From assembly GCA_020348625.1 (NCBI GenBank), contig CP070752.1, forward strand, positions 2,957,970-2,982,243: DNA of 24,274 bases, written 5' to 3'. The notes under the pieces were generated by a model. That model saw only the letters and a program-made list of their open reading frames with translations, made no database searches and was not told where the DNA came from. The position numbers and the translations under genes were made by a program. Of this stretch, positions 6,628 through 14,496 are shown piece by piece. This stretch comes from Deltaproteobacteria bacterium (GTDB taxonomy: Bacteria > Desulfobacterota > DSM-4660 > Desulfatiglandales > B25-G16). Position 1 is the stretch's first letter; every line of letters starts with the position of its first letter.

Positions 6628-6925
6628 AATCGTGCCATAAAGAATATAGGTAAAAATTTCAACTAGTTATAATCAATTAATCACATGTATGGTTAGCAGA
6701 GTAGATATGTCAAAAGGGCCAAAAGGCGTCAAACATGGCAACAGTTTCAAAATGCTTTTTTCCGGTTGATCACCAAAACGAGGAGAGCACGGCACGCGTT
6801 ATGAAATACAACGGTGGAGCTCCCTTGATGGCTTGTCTCTGCGGAGGGAGGTTGCTGGCCGGGCTTACGTAGATAGAAAGCACGGTACAGATACACAAAG
6901 GACGGCGGGTGTTATGGTGCAGGCA
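6628..6925. other. Gene-free interval upstream of the sigma54 promoter
   Basis: About 300 bp with no supportable gene on either strand. Noticed: a tandem 9-bp repeat starting CAAAAGG (6711-6728), about 100 bp upstream of the sigma54 promoter, where activator sites are expected. A small hairpin (TGCCGG/CCGGCA) overlaps the end of the cyclase gene but lacks a U tract. Confidence 0.4.
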
Positions 6926-8026
6926 TTACCGTTTGCCGGCTCGGTAAACCGGCAGCATCCTCCGTGCCTCACGGTGGTCGTGATTGTGAAACAGGACCTC
7001 CTCATAGGCATGGTGCGAGAGATCCTCCTTGCCGCTTAACTCTACGGCCCTGGCCTTGTGGAGCAGGGCTGCCGCGTTATTAGGCTCGAGGGCCAGCGAT
7101 CGGTCGAAGTAGTGGATGGCCATCTCGAGGTCCCGGATGCTCTGGCCATAGGTATAGAGCCATCCGATTATATTGTAGATGACTGGCTTATAATCCAAGA
7201 GTTCCAAGGCTTGCTGGGCACACTCTAAGGCCAAGGTCTCGAGATTGTCGTGCTTAACTGAGGCAAGCAGCGAAACGTAATGACGGAGCAAGGTGATGAA
7301 GAGCCACGGTTCCGGCATTGGTTGGGTAAGCGCATATTCTATTTTCTGGACCAAGCCGTTCTGTAACGAGGGCGGCATTGAAGAAAGGATTTCAAAATTG
7401 ACGAAAGAAACAACCTCGTACACGGGAATCTTTTGGCTAATACCCTTGAAGCCCAAGCTCCACGGCTGGCTAAAATCAATATTGATTGTTTTTATATCCT
7501 GACATCTCTTATAGAAACTAGCACCAACCATGATCTGATAAACAGTTCCCTCGCGAGATGCGGACTCAATTCGCTTAGCCAGGTTAATGGCATAACCCTC
7601 GATGGTGGGGCGCTCCTCGCCCATCTTCATTCGCCATTCCCTCAGGTCTTTGATGACCTTGCCACAGTTGATACCAATACCGATTCGGCTGACAAGGCGC
7701 CCCTCCTGCAAAATCCTCTGATTGAAAGCTGCGGCCAACCAGGCCAGTTTGATTTTAGCTGCAATGAGGAGGGCACTGCGCACATCGAATCGCACCGAAT
7801 CCGAATAGAGAAATACCTGGAGTTGGTCGCCTACAATGGACCAATCATAATCGACCCCGCTTCCTTCATACCCATAGTGGCTCAGATGATGTGCTACAAC
7901 CTCATACATGGTGCCCTGGAAATCCACGATCATTTCGTCGTATTCTTGAAGGGTCAGGTTTTTTGCCATCTCGGTGGAATTCATGAGATCGGCAAAGAGA
8001 ATAGTGGCAACAATGCTCCTTTGCAT
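6926..8026 (-). CDS. Class III adenylate/guanylate cyclase with C-terminal helical repeats
   Basis: A 366-residue protein. The first ~190 residues are a class III nucleotidyl cyclase domain: FADLMNST holds the first metal aspartate (Asp13), IVGDQLQVF the second (Asp67), and EGYAINLAKRIESAS the conserved Asn and Arg that stabilise the transition state. The last ~150 residues include TPR-like helices (YTYGQSIRDLEMAIHYFDRSLALEPNNAAALLHKARAVEL). It should make cAMP or cGMP; I cannot assign the base with confidence. It has no membrane segment. It starts 3 bp after the stop of the upstream membrane coiled-coil gene, with its ribosome site (GGAG) inside that gene's last codons, so the two are translationally coupled and the neighbour may tether or control it. 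Confidence 0.8.
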   Translation of the reverse strand: MQRSIVATILFADLMNSTEMAKNLTLQEYDEMIVDFQGTMYEVVAHHLSHYGYEGSGVDYDWSIVGDQLQVFLYSDSVRFDVRSALLIAAKIKLAWLAAAFNQRILQEGRLVSRIGIGINCGKVIKDLREWRMKMGEERPTIEGYAINLAKRIESASREGTVYQIMVGASFYKRCQDIKTINIDFSQPWSLGFKGISQKIPVYEVVSFVNFEILSSMPPSLQNGLVQKIEYALTQPMPEPWLFITLLRHYVSLLASVKHDNLETLALECAQQALELLDYKPVIYNIIGWLYTYGQSIRDLEMAIHYFDRSLALEPNNAAALLHKARAVELSGKEDLSHHAYEEVLFHNHDHREARRMLPVYRAGKR

Positions 8027-8029
8027 CGA

Positions 8030-8443
8030 CTATAGCTCCATATCAATGGCCCATTCACGGATGTAGTCTTTCATCTGTTGAATCTCCTTGGAGAAATCGC
8101 CGAGCCTCTGCTCAATCCTTTTTGTTTCCTTCTCCCTGGCCTTCGCGGCTTTGCTCAAGTCGCCTTGCGTATTATCAATGGAGGCCTTCAGGAGCTCTGT
8201 TTTTCTTTCCAGTTCAGCCAAAATCGTCTCATTGTTTTCGAGAAATTTTCCTATTCTCTTGGATAATTCACGGTTTTTTACTTTGAGCTTGTTTGCGCTG
8301 TCGAAGAGCACATCAATCTTTTCTTCTGTCTTTTGTTTGGATTTGCGGTGCACCAACACCAGGGACAAGCAAGCGATAATGATCAATAGGAAGAGAGCAA
8401 AATCGATGTAACTTCCATTCGCAAGCAGATCAGTGGCGGTCAT
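8030..8443 (-). CDS. Single-pass membrane protein with long coiled coil, partner of the cyclase
   Basis: A 137-residue protein of unrecognised family. Residues 13-32 (DFALFLLIIIACLSLVLV) are one membrane helix, followed by a basic stretch (HRKSKQK), so the C terminus should face the cytoplasm. Residues 36-135 are charged and heptad-like (KLKVKNRELSKRIGKFLE, AKAREKETKRIEQRL), indicating a coiled coil. The start has a GAGAGGA ribosome site. It is the first gene of a two-gene operon with the cyclase. A role as a membrane anchor or oligomerisation partner for the cyclase is inference from position and architecture. Confidence 0.65.
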   Translation of the reverse strand: MTATDLLANGSYIDFALFLLIIIACLSLVLVHRKSKQKTEEKIDVLFDSANKLKVKNRELSKRIGKFLENNETILAELERKTELLKASIDNTQGDLSKAAKAREKETKRIEQRLGDFSKEIQQMKDYIREWAIDMEL

Positions 8444-8817
8444 ACAGATCCTCTCTCTTGTCTATCCAGCGGGTTTGAGACCGTAAGCTCCCTGCAAGCT
8501 CAGCACATGGGCAGGCTCTTCCGCGGCCAAGGACTCAGGCAATAGAAGCCCGCACCCTCTATGATCTCTCTGACCCATGAGCAAAAAGGCCATACGTTTA
8601 GTTTATGGGAAGACGTGATTTTCCTGTTGTAATCCTGTGGAGGTCAATCGTTTTGCTAGTTTTATGAGGCGGTTTTCCGAGAATGTGGCACGACTCTACG
8701 GTATAAGTCAAGGAAATTCTATTGGCTCCCGGGTGGGGAAGGTACGGAAGATATGAACGACAGCAGTGCTACCGCGGCGGTCCTTGCGCAGAGAAACGGA
8801 ATCGCAGTTTAATTGGG
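8444..8817. other. Divergent intergenic region between cyclase operon and tatD
   Basis: Nearly 400 bp with no supportable gene. An open frame running into tatD from 8766 is not needed, because the tatD homology begins at 8853. No clear promoter for the leftward cyclase operon was found; a TTGACC on the minus strand near 8642-8647 lacks a matching -10 box. Confidence 0.4.
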
Positions 8818-8845
8818 ATGACATAGAGTTCCAGATTGCTATAAT
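8818..8845 (+). promoter_or_regulatory. Extended -10 promoter driving an apparently leaderless tatD
   Basis: A perfect TATAAT (8840-8845) is preceded by TG one base upstream (extended -10, 8837-8838) and, after a 16-bp spacer, by ATGACA (8818-8823, five of six). Transcription should begin at about 8852, and the tatD ATG is at 8853. Confidence 0.6.
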
Positions 8846-8852
8846 GATTTAT

Positions 8853-9620
8853 ATGAGCCTCATTGACGCCCACTGTCACCTGTATGCTTTGACAGATGCT
8901 GAAGATGCCGTATTGCGTGCCCGTGCTGCCGGCGTCACGCAGATAATTTCAGTAACCGAGGACCACGCCTCAATGGAGCAGACGTTACGACTGAGGGATG
9001 CGTTTCCGGATTTCATCCTTCCCGGACTGGGCATTCACCCGGTGACGGTATCCTCTATGTCTTCAGCACAATGGAAGACCGCCCTATCGTTCTTAAGGAA
9101 CCATGCCGGGGAGGCGTCATGCATCGGAGAGATCGGCCTGGATTTTAAGGTTGCTGCAACAGAAAAGGACAAAGAGAAGCAACGGGAAGCCCTGCGCGCT
9201 CAGATGGAAGTGGCGGCGGAGCACCGCTTACCTGTAAACCTTCATTCTCGGAGGGCTCTCAGACAGACCATGGAAGAGGCCATTTGCTTTTGCAGAGATA
9301 CCGGGCTGCCGGCACTCCTTCATTGGTTTGCGCATTCGGAAAAGCTCTTAAGACGAACCAATGCAGAACAGATCTTCGTGTCGGTTGGTCCCTCAATTCT
9401 TTTTTCTGAGGAGGCTTTGAGCCTGGCCCTTACAATAGACCGCCGATTCCTGTTAGTAGAAACCGATGCCCCGGTCCCCTTCGAAGGCAAGCCCGCTACC
9501 CCTGCTTGGGCGGCCGAGGTGGCTGAAAGACTCATTGCAAGCGATCCGGACAAACAACTGACGAGGGAAGTACTATTGGATAATACACGGCGATTCTTGC
9601 GGGGAGACCGCAAAGCGTGA
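8853..9620 (+). CDS. tatD: TatD-family metal-dependent hydrolase / DNase
   Basis: A 255-residue TIM-barrel hydrolase. Starting at 8853 the protein begins MSLIDAHCHL, so the HxH metal motif (His7, His9) sits where TatD proteins normally have it. Further ligands follow: EIGLDF near residue 92, LHSRRALRQ near 130, the HWFAHSEKLL segment in place of the usual HCFSG, and VETDAP near 205 with the last aspartate. The family comprises cytoplasmic metal-dependent nucleases and hydrolases; the physiological substrate here is unknown. Earlier in-frame starts (8766, 8844) would add unrelated residues, and no ribosome site is visible before 8853; the promoter position suggests leaderless translation. The cysteine-rich small protein follows 56 bp downstream. 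Confidence 0.8.
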   Translation: MSLIDAHCHLYALTDAEDAVLRARAAGVTQIISVTEDHASMEQTLRLRDAFPDFILPGLGIHPVTVSSMSSAQWKTALSFLRNHAGEASCIGEIGLDFKVAATEKDKEKQREALRAQMEVAAEHRLPVNLHSRRALRQTMEEAICFCRDTGLPALLHWFAHSEKLLRRTNAEQIFVSVGPSILFSEEALSLALTIDRRFLLVETDAPVPFEGKPATPAWAAEVAERLIASDPDKQLTREVLLDNTRRFLRGDRKA

Positions 9621-9676
9621 AGGATATGCTACAGGCAGCATGTTTCTTATGGCTCACGGAAGGAGGTCAATAGACC

Positions 9677-9940
9677 ATGGACGAGGCTTGGGAAGAAAAG
9701 CTCTCGTGCGCCGTTGCATGCACGCGGTGTAAAAAGGAACTCGGTGCACAGGAGCAGAGGATCCTATCCGTTTATGATGATGAGCCCATATGTTTGGATT
9801 GCAAAAAGAAGGAGGAAGGGCGATCGGATTACGGTGAGGTATCCAGGAAAATGATCGGGCAATGCATGGCAGATGTTGAACAGCAATTGGGAGACCCGGC
9901 CGGGTTCTGCTACCATCATTTTTATCCATATACGTGTTAG
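9677..9940 (+). CDS. Small four-cysteine (zinc ribbon-like) protein
   Basis: An 87-residue protein I cannot name. Residues 15-18 (CTRC) and 39-42 (CLDC) are two CxxC pairs separated by about 20 residues, the layout of a treble-clef or zinc-ribbon knuckle. The C-terminal half is acidic and ends CYHHFYPYTC, with two more cysteines. AAGGAGG lies about 10 bp before the ATG, a strong ribosome site. It follows tatD on the same strand and may be cotranscribed. It could be a small metal-binding regulator; function unknown. Confidence 0.6.
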   Translation: MDEAWEEKLSCAVACTRCKKELGAQEQRILSVYDDEPICLDCKKKEEGRSDYGEVSRKMIGQCMADVEQQLGDPAGFCYHHFYPYTC

Positions 9941-9997
9941 CCCACAGTATTCGCGTGCGCCCGGGGTGGTGGATAACCGCCTCAAACTATGACAACA

Positions 9998-10519
9998 TCA
10001 TGGTGCCTGTCTCAGGATGCGCTCCTCTTGTTCTCTCGCTTTAGCAATCCACTCACTGTCCTCCCTCAGGTAGATGGTGGCCAAACGATTGAATTCCTCC
10101 GCTTGAACGGTGTCCCCTTTCATGAGCCATGCCTCTGAAAGGTAAAAGTAGTTGATCCCATTCGTGGGATTCAGGCTCACGGCCCGTTCGAGCATGCTGA
10201 TGGCGTCATCAGGGTTGCCCCTCTCCAAGAGCAACCGCCCTTGCTCTGTCAAGCCGAGAGAGGCCAGGGCTCGAGGACCGTGTTGGTCACCAGCTCTTGC
10301 CGACTCCTCCACGTGCGCAGACGGGGTATGCCCTGGCACAGGAGGAGGCGTTGAAGTCGTGGCGGCGCATCCCAATATGGCCAGCCCAAGCCCTCCGAAA
10401 AACAATAAAAGGAACAATTTAGCGGTCTTTGAATAGATCTTTAACCCCCTTAATGATCTTTTTGAACGGACCAACACGCTCGTGGAGCGGACATGGATCA
10501 ACGGGCGCGGTATCAGCAA
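9998..10519 (-). CDS. TPR-repeat lipoprotein downstream of PBP1B
   Basis: A hydrophobic segment (LFLLLFFGGLGLAILGC) ends in a lipobox, so the mature protein starts at that cysteine and should be membrane-anchored and periplasmic. After a Pro/Thr-rich linker there are about two TPR-like helix pairs (LTEQGRLLLERGNPDDAISMLERAVSLNPTNGINYFYLSEAWLMKGDTVQAEEF). The start is uncertain: a TTG at 10519 has an AGAGG six bases upstream but overlaps the PBP gene by 101 bp and leaves a long N-terminal region. GTG 10477 or TTG 10417 (just after the PBP stop) are alternatives. Coupling to the PBP1B gene suggests a regulator or scaffold for that synthase, comparable in idea to outer-membrane lipoprotein activators of PBPs, but this is inference. 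Confidence 0.65.
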   Translation of the reverse strand: MLIPRPLIHVRSTSVLVRSKRSLRGLKIYSKTAKLFLLLFFGGLGLAILGCAATTSTPPPVPGHTPSAHVEESARAGDQHGPRALASLGLTEQGRLLLERGNPDDAISMLERAVSLNPTNGINYFYLSEAWLMKGDTVQAEEFNRLATIYLREDSEWIAKAREQEERILRQAP

Positions 10520-12755
10520 GGAATACCTCTTCCTTTTGCTCGGGACAGCTCCCGGGAATGGCCAGGTGCCCGCTCTCGGTACAGACGATTCGTTTGACCA
10601 CTCCCGGCGGTGTCTTAAACCAATCGCCCGAAATATGTTGTGGTATGCTCTTTATGAGCTCAGCCCATATGGGCAGAGCTGCGACCGAGCCAGGGGCATG
10701 AAGGGAAGATCCATCGTCAAAGCCCACCCATACGAGGGCCAGGATATCCGGGGTATAACCTACAAACCACGCATCTCTGAAACCATTGGTCGTGCCCGTC
10801 TTTGCCGCAACCGGAACGCTGATTCCCATGTTCTCGAGCGAGCGAGCGGTACCCTCTGTTACCGCGCTCCGAAGCATCGAGCTCATGATGAAGGCCTTGG
10901 CCGGGGAGACCACGCTTTTAATGGTCATATGTCTCCGCTCGAGCATCGTTCCCTCTTCGTCCAAAACCGCTTTCAGGGTCAAGGGATATGGGAGGACTCC
11001 ATCGGCAGCAAAGACACAGTAAGCCCGGGCGAGTTCGAGTGGGACCACCTCGCATGCTCCCAGTGCGAGGGATGGGTAAGGCTTTAGGGGTGTGGAAAAA
11101 CCGAATGCCTCTGCTGTGCGGACCACACGATCGAGACCGACCTGCATGGCCAGATCTACCGTGGCTATGTTGATAGACCGTGCCAAAGCAGATCTCAGGC
11201 TCACCCGTTCCTCCATTACCGGTTCATAATTCTGCGGCTGCCACATGGTACCATCAATCTCATGTGACTTGGGCTCATTGGACAAGAGATAGGCAGGTGT
11301 GAATTCATCCAGTGCGCTGAGAAAGACGAAGGGCTTGAATGCGCTCCCAGGTTGCCGGCGAGCCTGGGTTATCCGGTTAAACTGGCTTACGCTGTAATCA
11401 CGGCCTCCTACCATAGCTAAAACGTAACCTGTTTTAGGGTGTATTACGATGACAGCTCCTTGGAGCTTTTTTTCATGCTCCAGCCGTTTGAGGGCCGGAT
11501 TCATGTCTTCCAACCGGGCCAATCCCCTGGTCAAGGCCCTCTCGGCAGCCATTTGAACTTGGGTGTCGAGGGTGGTGTATATGGAAAACCCGAGGTCGGA
11601 CAAGGCCTCGGGGGAGTACAGCGTGGTAAGCTGCTCGGAAAGGTAGTCCATAAAATAGGGCGCCTTTTTGCCGTATACTCTAGGGCTGACAGCTTTTACC
11701 GGTAAGCCGAGTGTAGCCTGAAGCTCTTCTTCTGAGATCCATTCGTTATGGTGCATAGCATGCAACACTACATTTCTCCGATCGCGGCAGCGATCTATGT
11801 CTCCGTATGGCGAATAGTGATTGGGACCCTTAATCAAACCAGCTATGGTTGCTGCCTCCGGCAGCGAGAGCTCCCCAATCGGTTTGCCGAAGTAGAAATA
11901 CGATGCCTCGCCCACACCGTTAATGGAGACAGAGCCCTTTTGCCCCAAGTAGATTTCATTGAGATATATTTCCAAAATCTCGCTCTTTTCATACATGACT
12001 TCCATGGTCAGGGACATGAGGAGTTCTTTGAGCTTGCGCGACAGGGTCCTCTCAGGAGTGAGGAAGTAGTTCTTGGCCAGCTGCTGAGTGATGGTTGATC
12101 CACCCTGGCGTATGGTGCCGTGTCGAAGATTTGTGTAAAGGGCACGAAGGACTCCCCGTAAATCAAAGCCGTGATGTCGATAGAAGCGGCTATCCTCGGC
12201 AGCAAGCACCGCATAGATAAGGTGCCGAGGGGCTTGATCTATTGAAATCAGCTGTCGCTGCTCCCGTTCCGGACCGAAAAAGCGCATGATCTCCTCGGGC
12301 TCGAGCTCCAAGATCGGCAGAGACATGCCGTTGTCCAACCGGGTGATCGATGCAATGCGATTCTGCAATACCCATATCCTTGCAGGGAAGCCCGCACGCT
12401 TCACCGATGGTGTTTTGAGTTCATGAAGAAAAACCTCAATGTTTGAGCCCACCTCACGCAACTCGCCTTCGTGTTCCGGCCTATGCGCGACCTCTCGGTA
12501 CCCGAGGCTACGCAGTTTTCGATGAAAAAACACTGGATTTATGGTTTGCCCCGGATACAGGATCGTAATATCGGAGAACACCTTTGAGGGGATGCTCCAG
12601 CGTCGGCCTGAAAAACGCTTATCGATCTTGTCCGAGAGATGCCAGCAATAAAGCAGAGCAGCCATTCCCATAGCGACAAAAAACAGGATCCCGCCTGCAA
12701 ATATGGGCTTCCACATAGGTCTTTTCTTATATGCTTTTTTCACTAAAGCGAGCAC
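10419..12755 (-). CDS. mrcB: Bifunctional class A penicillin-binding protein, PBP1B type
   Basis: A 778-residue peptidoglycan synthase. It has a cytoplasmic basic N terminus, one membrane helix (about residues 18-38), a UB2H-like segment (YPGQTINPVFFHRKLRSLGY, about 67-86) characteristic of PBP1B, then the glycosyltransferase domain with the catalytic Glu187 in AAEDSRFY and the GGSTITQQLAKN motif. The transpeptidase domain has SAFK (Ser471 and Lys474), SIN (527-529) and KTGT (652-655). All active-site motifs are intact. It polymerises glycan strands from lipid II and cross-links stem peptides in the periplasm. The GTG start at 12755 is taken from the frame; GTG 12743 is possible. The downstream lipoprotein gene overlaps or abuts its 3' end. 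Confidence 0.9.
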   Translation of the reverse strand: MLALVKKAYKKRPMWKPIFAGGILFFVAMGMAALLYCWHLSDKIDKRFSGRRWSIPSKVFSDITILYPGQTINPVFFHRKLRSLGYREVAHRPEHEGELREVGSNIEVFLHELKTPSVKRAGFPARIWVLQNRIASITRLDNGMSLPILELEPEEIMRFFGPEREQRQLISIDQAPRHLIYAVLAAEDSRFYRHHGFDLRGVLRALYTNLRHGTIRQGGSTITQQLAKNYFLTPERTLSRKLKELLMSLTMEVMYEKSEILEIYLNEIYLGQKGSVSINGVGEASYFYFGKPIGELSLPEAATIAGLIKGPNHYSPYGDIDRCRDRRNVVLHAMHHNEWISEEELQATLGLPVKAVSPRVYGKKAPYFMDYLSEQLTTLYSPEALSDLGFSIYTTLDTQVQMAAERALTRGLARLEDMNPALKRLEHEKKLQGAVIVIHPKTGYVLAMVGGRDYSVSQFNRITQARRQPGSAFKPFVFLSALDEFTPAYLLSNEPKSHEIDGTMWQPQNYEPVMEERVSLRSALARSINIATVDLAMQVGLDRVVRTAEAFGFSTPLKPYPSLALGACEVVPLELARAYCVFAADGVLPYPLTLKAVLDEEGTMLERRHMTIKSVVSPAKAFIMSSMLRSAVTEGTARSLENMGISVPVAAKTGTTNGFRDAWFVGYTPDILALVWVGFDDGSSLHAPGSVAALPIWAELIKSIPQHISGDWFKTPPGVVKRIVCTESGHLAIPGSCPEQKEEVFLADTAPVDPCPLHERVGPFKKIIKGVKDLFKDR

Positions 12756-13102
12756 TCATAAGACTGGGGCTTAGTAAGAGACTCCGTGCTCGTTACAATA
12801 CCATTCTTGCCTCATTTCGTAAACCGCGGTAGAAGATTCCTCTCGAGAACGAGGAGGGAGATGATGGCGATGCTCACATGCTCTTGGTGACACAGAGCAA
12901 TCATTCATGAATGTAAAAGGTAGCTTCCATATTTGTTGGCAAACGACTCATTGCTATGCTAGCCTGAGCATCAAGGCTTCCCAGAAATACTGAGAAAGCC
13001 GCAGTAGCCCGTAAGAGGATCAAAGAAAGCCTTGCTTTCGTAAGGGCACTATCAAGAATTCCATAGATAGCACGTTTCGATAAGAGCAACACGGGGGACA
13101 CC
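12756..13102. other. Divergent intergenic region upstream of PBP1B
   Basis: About 350 bp without a supportable gene. A 67-codon leftward frame at 12901-13104 has no family resemblance and no ribosome site that I can see. On the minus strand TTTACG (12818-12823), 17 bp, TATTGT (12795-12800) could be a weak promoter for PBP1B (four of six in each box). Confidence 0.35.
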
Positions 13103-13477
13103 ATGAATCATCTTAAATGCCGGCAAGGAGTTTCTACGGTTATCATTTGCTTGGCGCTCACATCTTTACTGATTGGCCTGGTTAGCCCGAGGTATGCACA
13201 TCCACAGGAGAAGGAGACGCCATGTCTTCAGCCGTACATAAACACCCTTTTTCCAAATGCGGGGGAGCCCGGTGACCAGGTACGAATACGAGGTCGGAGA
13301 TTCGGACTGGAGGCAGGAAAGGTTACCTTTAGCCCCGCGGTGGAGGCCAAGATCGTAAACTGGAAGAACAGCAGGATTTGGGTTGTAGTACCGGAATCTG
13401 CAAAATCCGGTCCGGTTACCGTGTCATTGCCATGCGGATCGGTGAGCAACGGAAAGCATTTCACCGTAAAGGAGTGA
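13103..13477 (+). CDS. Secreted IPT/TIG-domain protein
   Basis: A 124-residue protein with a signal peptide: a basic start, hydrophobic residues 11-28 and a probable cleavage site after PRYAHP or nearby. The rest is one immunoglobulin-like IPT/TIG domain: PYINTLFPNAGEPGDQVRI opens it with the typical proline and the GxxGxxVxIxGxxF pattern, followed by KIVNWKNSRIWVVVPESAKSGPVTV and a final FTV strand. Such domains mediate binding in cell-surface or periplasmic proteins. Two cysteines (CLQP and LPCGS) may form a disulfide. GGGGGA before the ATG supports the start. The acyltransferase gene follows 82 bp downstream on the same strand. Ligand unknown. Confidence 0.65.
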   Translation: MNHLKCRQGVSTVIICLALTSLLIGLVSPRYAHPQEKETPCLQPYINTLFPNAGEPGDQVRIRGRRFGLEAGKVTFSPAVEAKIVNWKNSRIWVVVPESAKSGPVTVSLPCGSVSNGKHFTVKE

Positions 13478-13559
13478 GCGACGAGGTGCTCATCTAGTTG
13501 CACCACACAATCGAGCCCAGAGGCTTTGCATCCTCTTTCTGACCGGGCAATATGGGCTA

Positions 13560-14156
13560 ATGACAATGGGTGGAAGGAAGAATTGGGTCTTGTGGCCTAC
13601 AAAATGGGTAGCAAGACTCTTGCTCTGGCCAATCTTTAGCGTAGAAATAAGCGGAAGGGAGAACATACCCCGGGAAAGCGCCTTTGTCCTTTTGCCGAAA
13701 CACCAGCGGTGGGAGGACATTCCCCTGCTGAGCCTTGCTGCCTCAAGACCCGTCCACTATGTCGCACGATATGATCTGTTCGAGAACCCACTCAGCAACT
13801 GGTTCTTAAGGTCCCTCGGGGGCATCCCCTTGAATCGGCAGCGGCCCATTGAGAGCAGACGGTCGATACAAGCCGTAATTGAATGCCTGAGCAGCGGGGA
13901 GGGGGTAGCAGTGTTCCCCGAAGGCACCTATTACAGGAACAAGATGGGCCCTGGGCGAGAAGGCATCGTAAAGCTCATGCTTTCCCGGTTTGACCTGCCT
14001 TTTGTACCCGTGGGGATCAATTACTCCCCCATGGGGCTTCGGACCCATGTTCGGATCAAATTCGGTGAGCCCGTTTATAAAAATCCAGAGGTCTCGACTA
14101 GCTCTTTTGTCGGCAAGATTATGGAGCAGATACGAGTCCTTTCGGGTCTGTCATGA
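13560..14156 (+). CDS. plsC: PlsC-type 1-acylglycerol-phosphate acyltransferase
   Basis: A 198-residue member of the lysophospholipid acyltransferase family. The catalytic HX4D motif is present as KHQRWED. The second motif region reads GGIPLNRQRP and the third is VAVFPEGTYYRN, matching the FPEG motif that binds the acyl acceptor phosphate. PFVPVGINYSP is the fourth block. The N-terminal WPTKWVARLLLWPIF stretch is an amphipathic or membrane-associated helix. It should transfer an acyl group to lysophosphatidic acid or a related acceptor at the inner membrane. At under 200 residues it is short for a PlsC but contains all blocks. Because the acceptor is not certain, the symbol is a family name rather than a proven identity. 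Confidence 0.75.
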   Translation: MTMGGRKNWVLWPTKWVARLLLWPIFSVEISGRENIPRESAFVLLPKHQRWEDIPLLSLAASRPVHYVARYDLFENPLSNWFLRSLGGIPLNRQRPIESRRSIQAVIECLSSGEGVAVFPEGTYYRNKMGPGREGIVKLMLSRFDLPFVPVGINYSPMGLRTHVRIKFGEPVYKNPEVSTSSFVGKIMEQIRVLSGLS

Positions 14157-14496
14157 GTCCTGAGGTCTGCCTTATCTCGCTCGCATACCGAAGCACGTGC
14201 GCAAAGACCTTGATAGCCATTCCCGGGAAATGGTATCCCACCAAGAGTCAGGTATAACCTGATCCTGTCGAGGCCCCTCCTTTGGGATTCACCCTTGCTA
14301 TGTGCCCCTGGAAGCCGTTATCCTGTAAGAGACTCGGGAGAGTCGCTTCCGGAAAAAACGCCTCACCTCTTCTCAAAACATCTGCGCTCAGGTCAGCCCG
14401 AAGATGATGTAAAACCTGGTATGCGCAAGGCTGCAGTACCTTTCAGATGCCAGCCAAGGGCTCCTCAAAGGGAATCGACAACGATCATATCTACGG
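14157..14496. other. Convergent intergenic region after plsC and dctM
   Basis: 340 bp with no supportable gene and no clear U-tailed terminator. A small perfect hairpin (TCAGG-TATAA-CCTGA, 14248-14262) is the only structure noted. Confidence 0.4.

Noticed and set aside
8683..8700. TGGCACG near 8686 as a sigma54 promoter for tatD
   Set aside because: No GC at the -12 position with the required spacing.
12901..13104. Leftward 67-residue open frame before the IPT/TIG gene
   Set aside because: No family resemblance, and it overlaps the leader of the rightward gene.
14248..14262. TCAGG-TATAA-CCTGA hairpin as a terminator for plsC
   Set aside because: Only five base pairs and no U tract.
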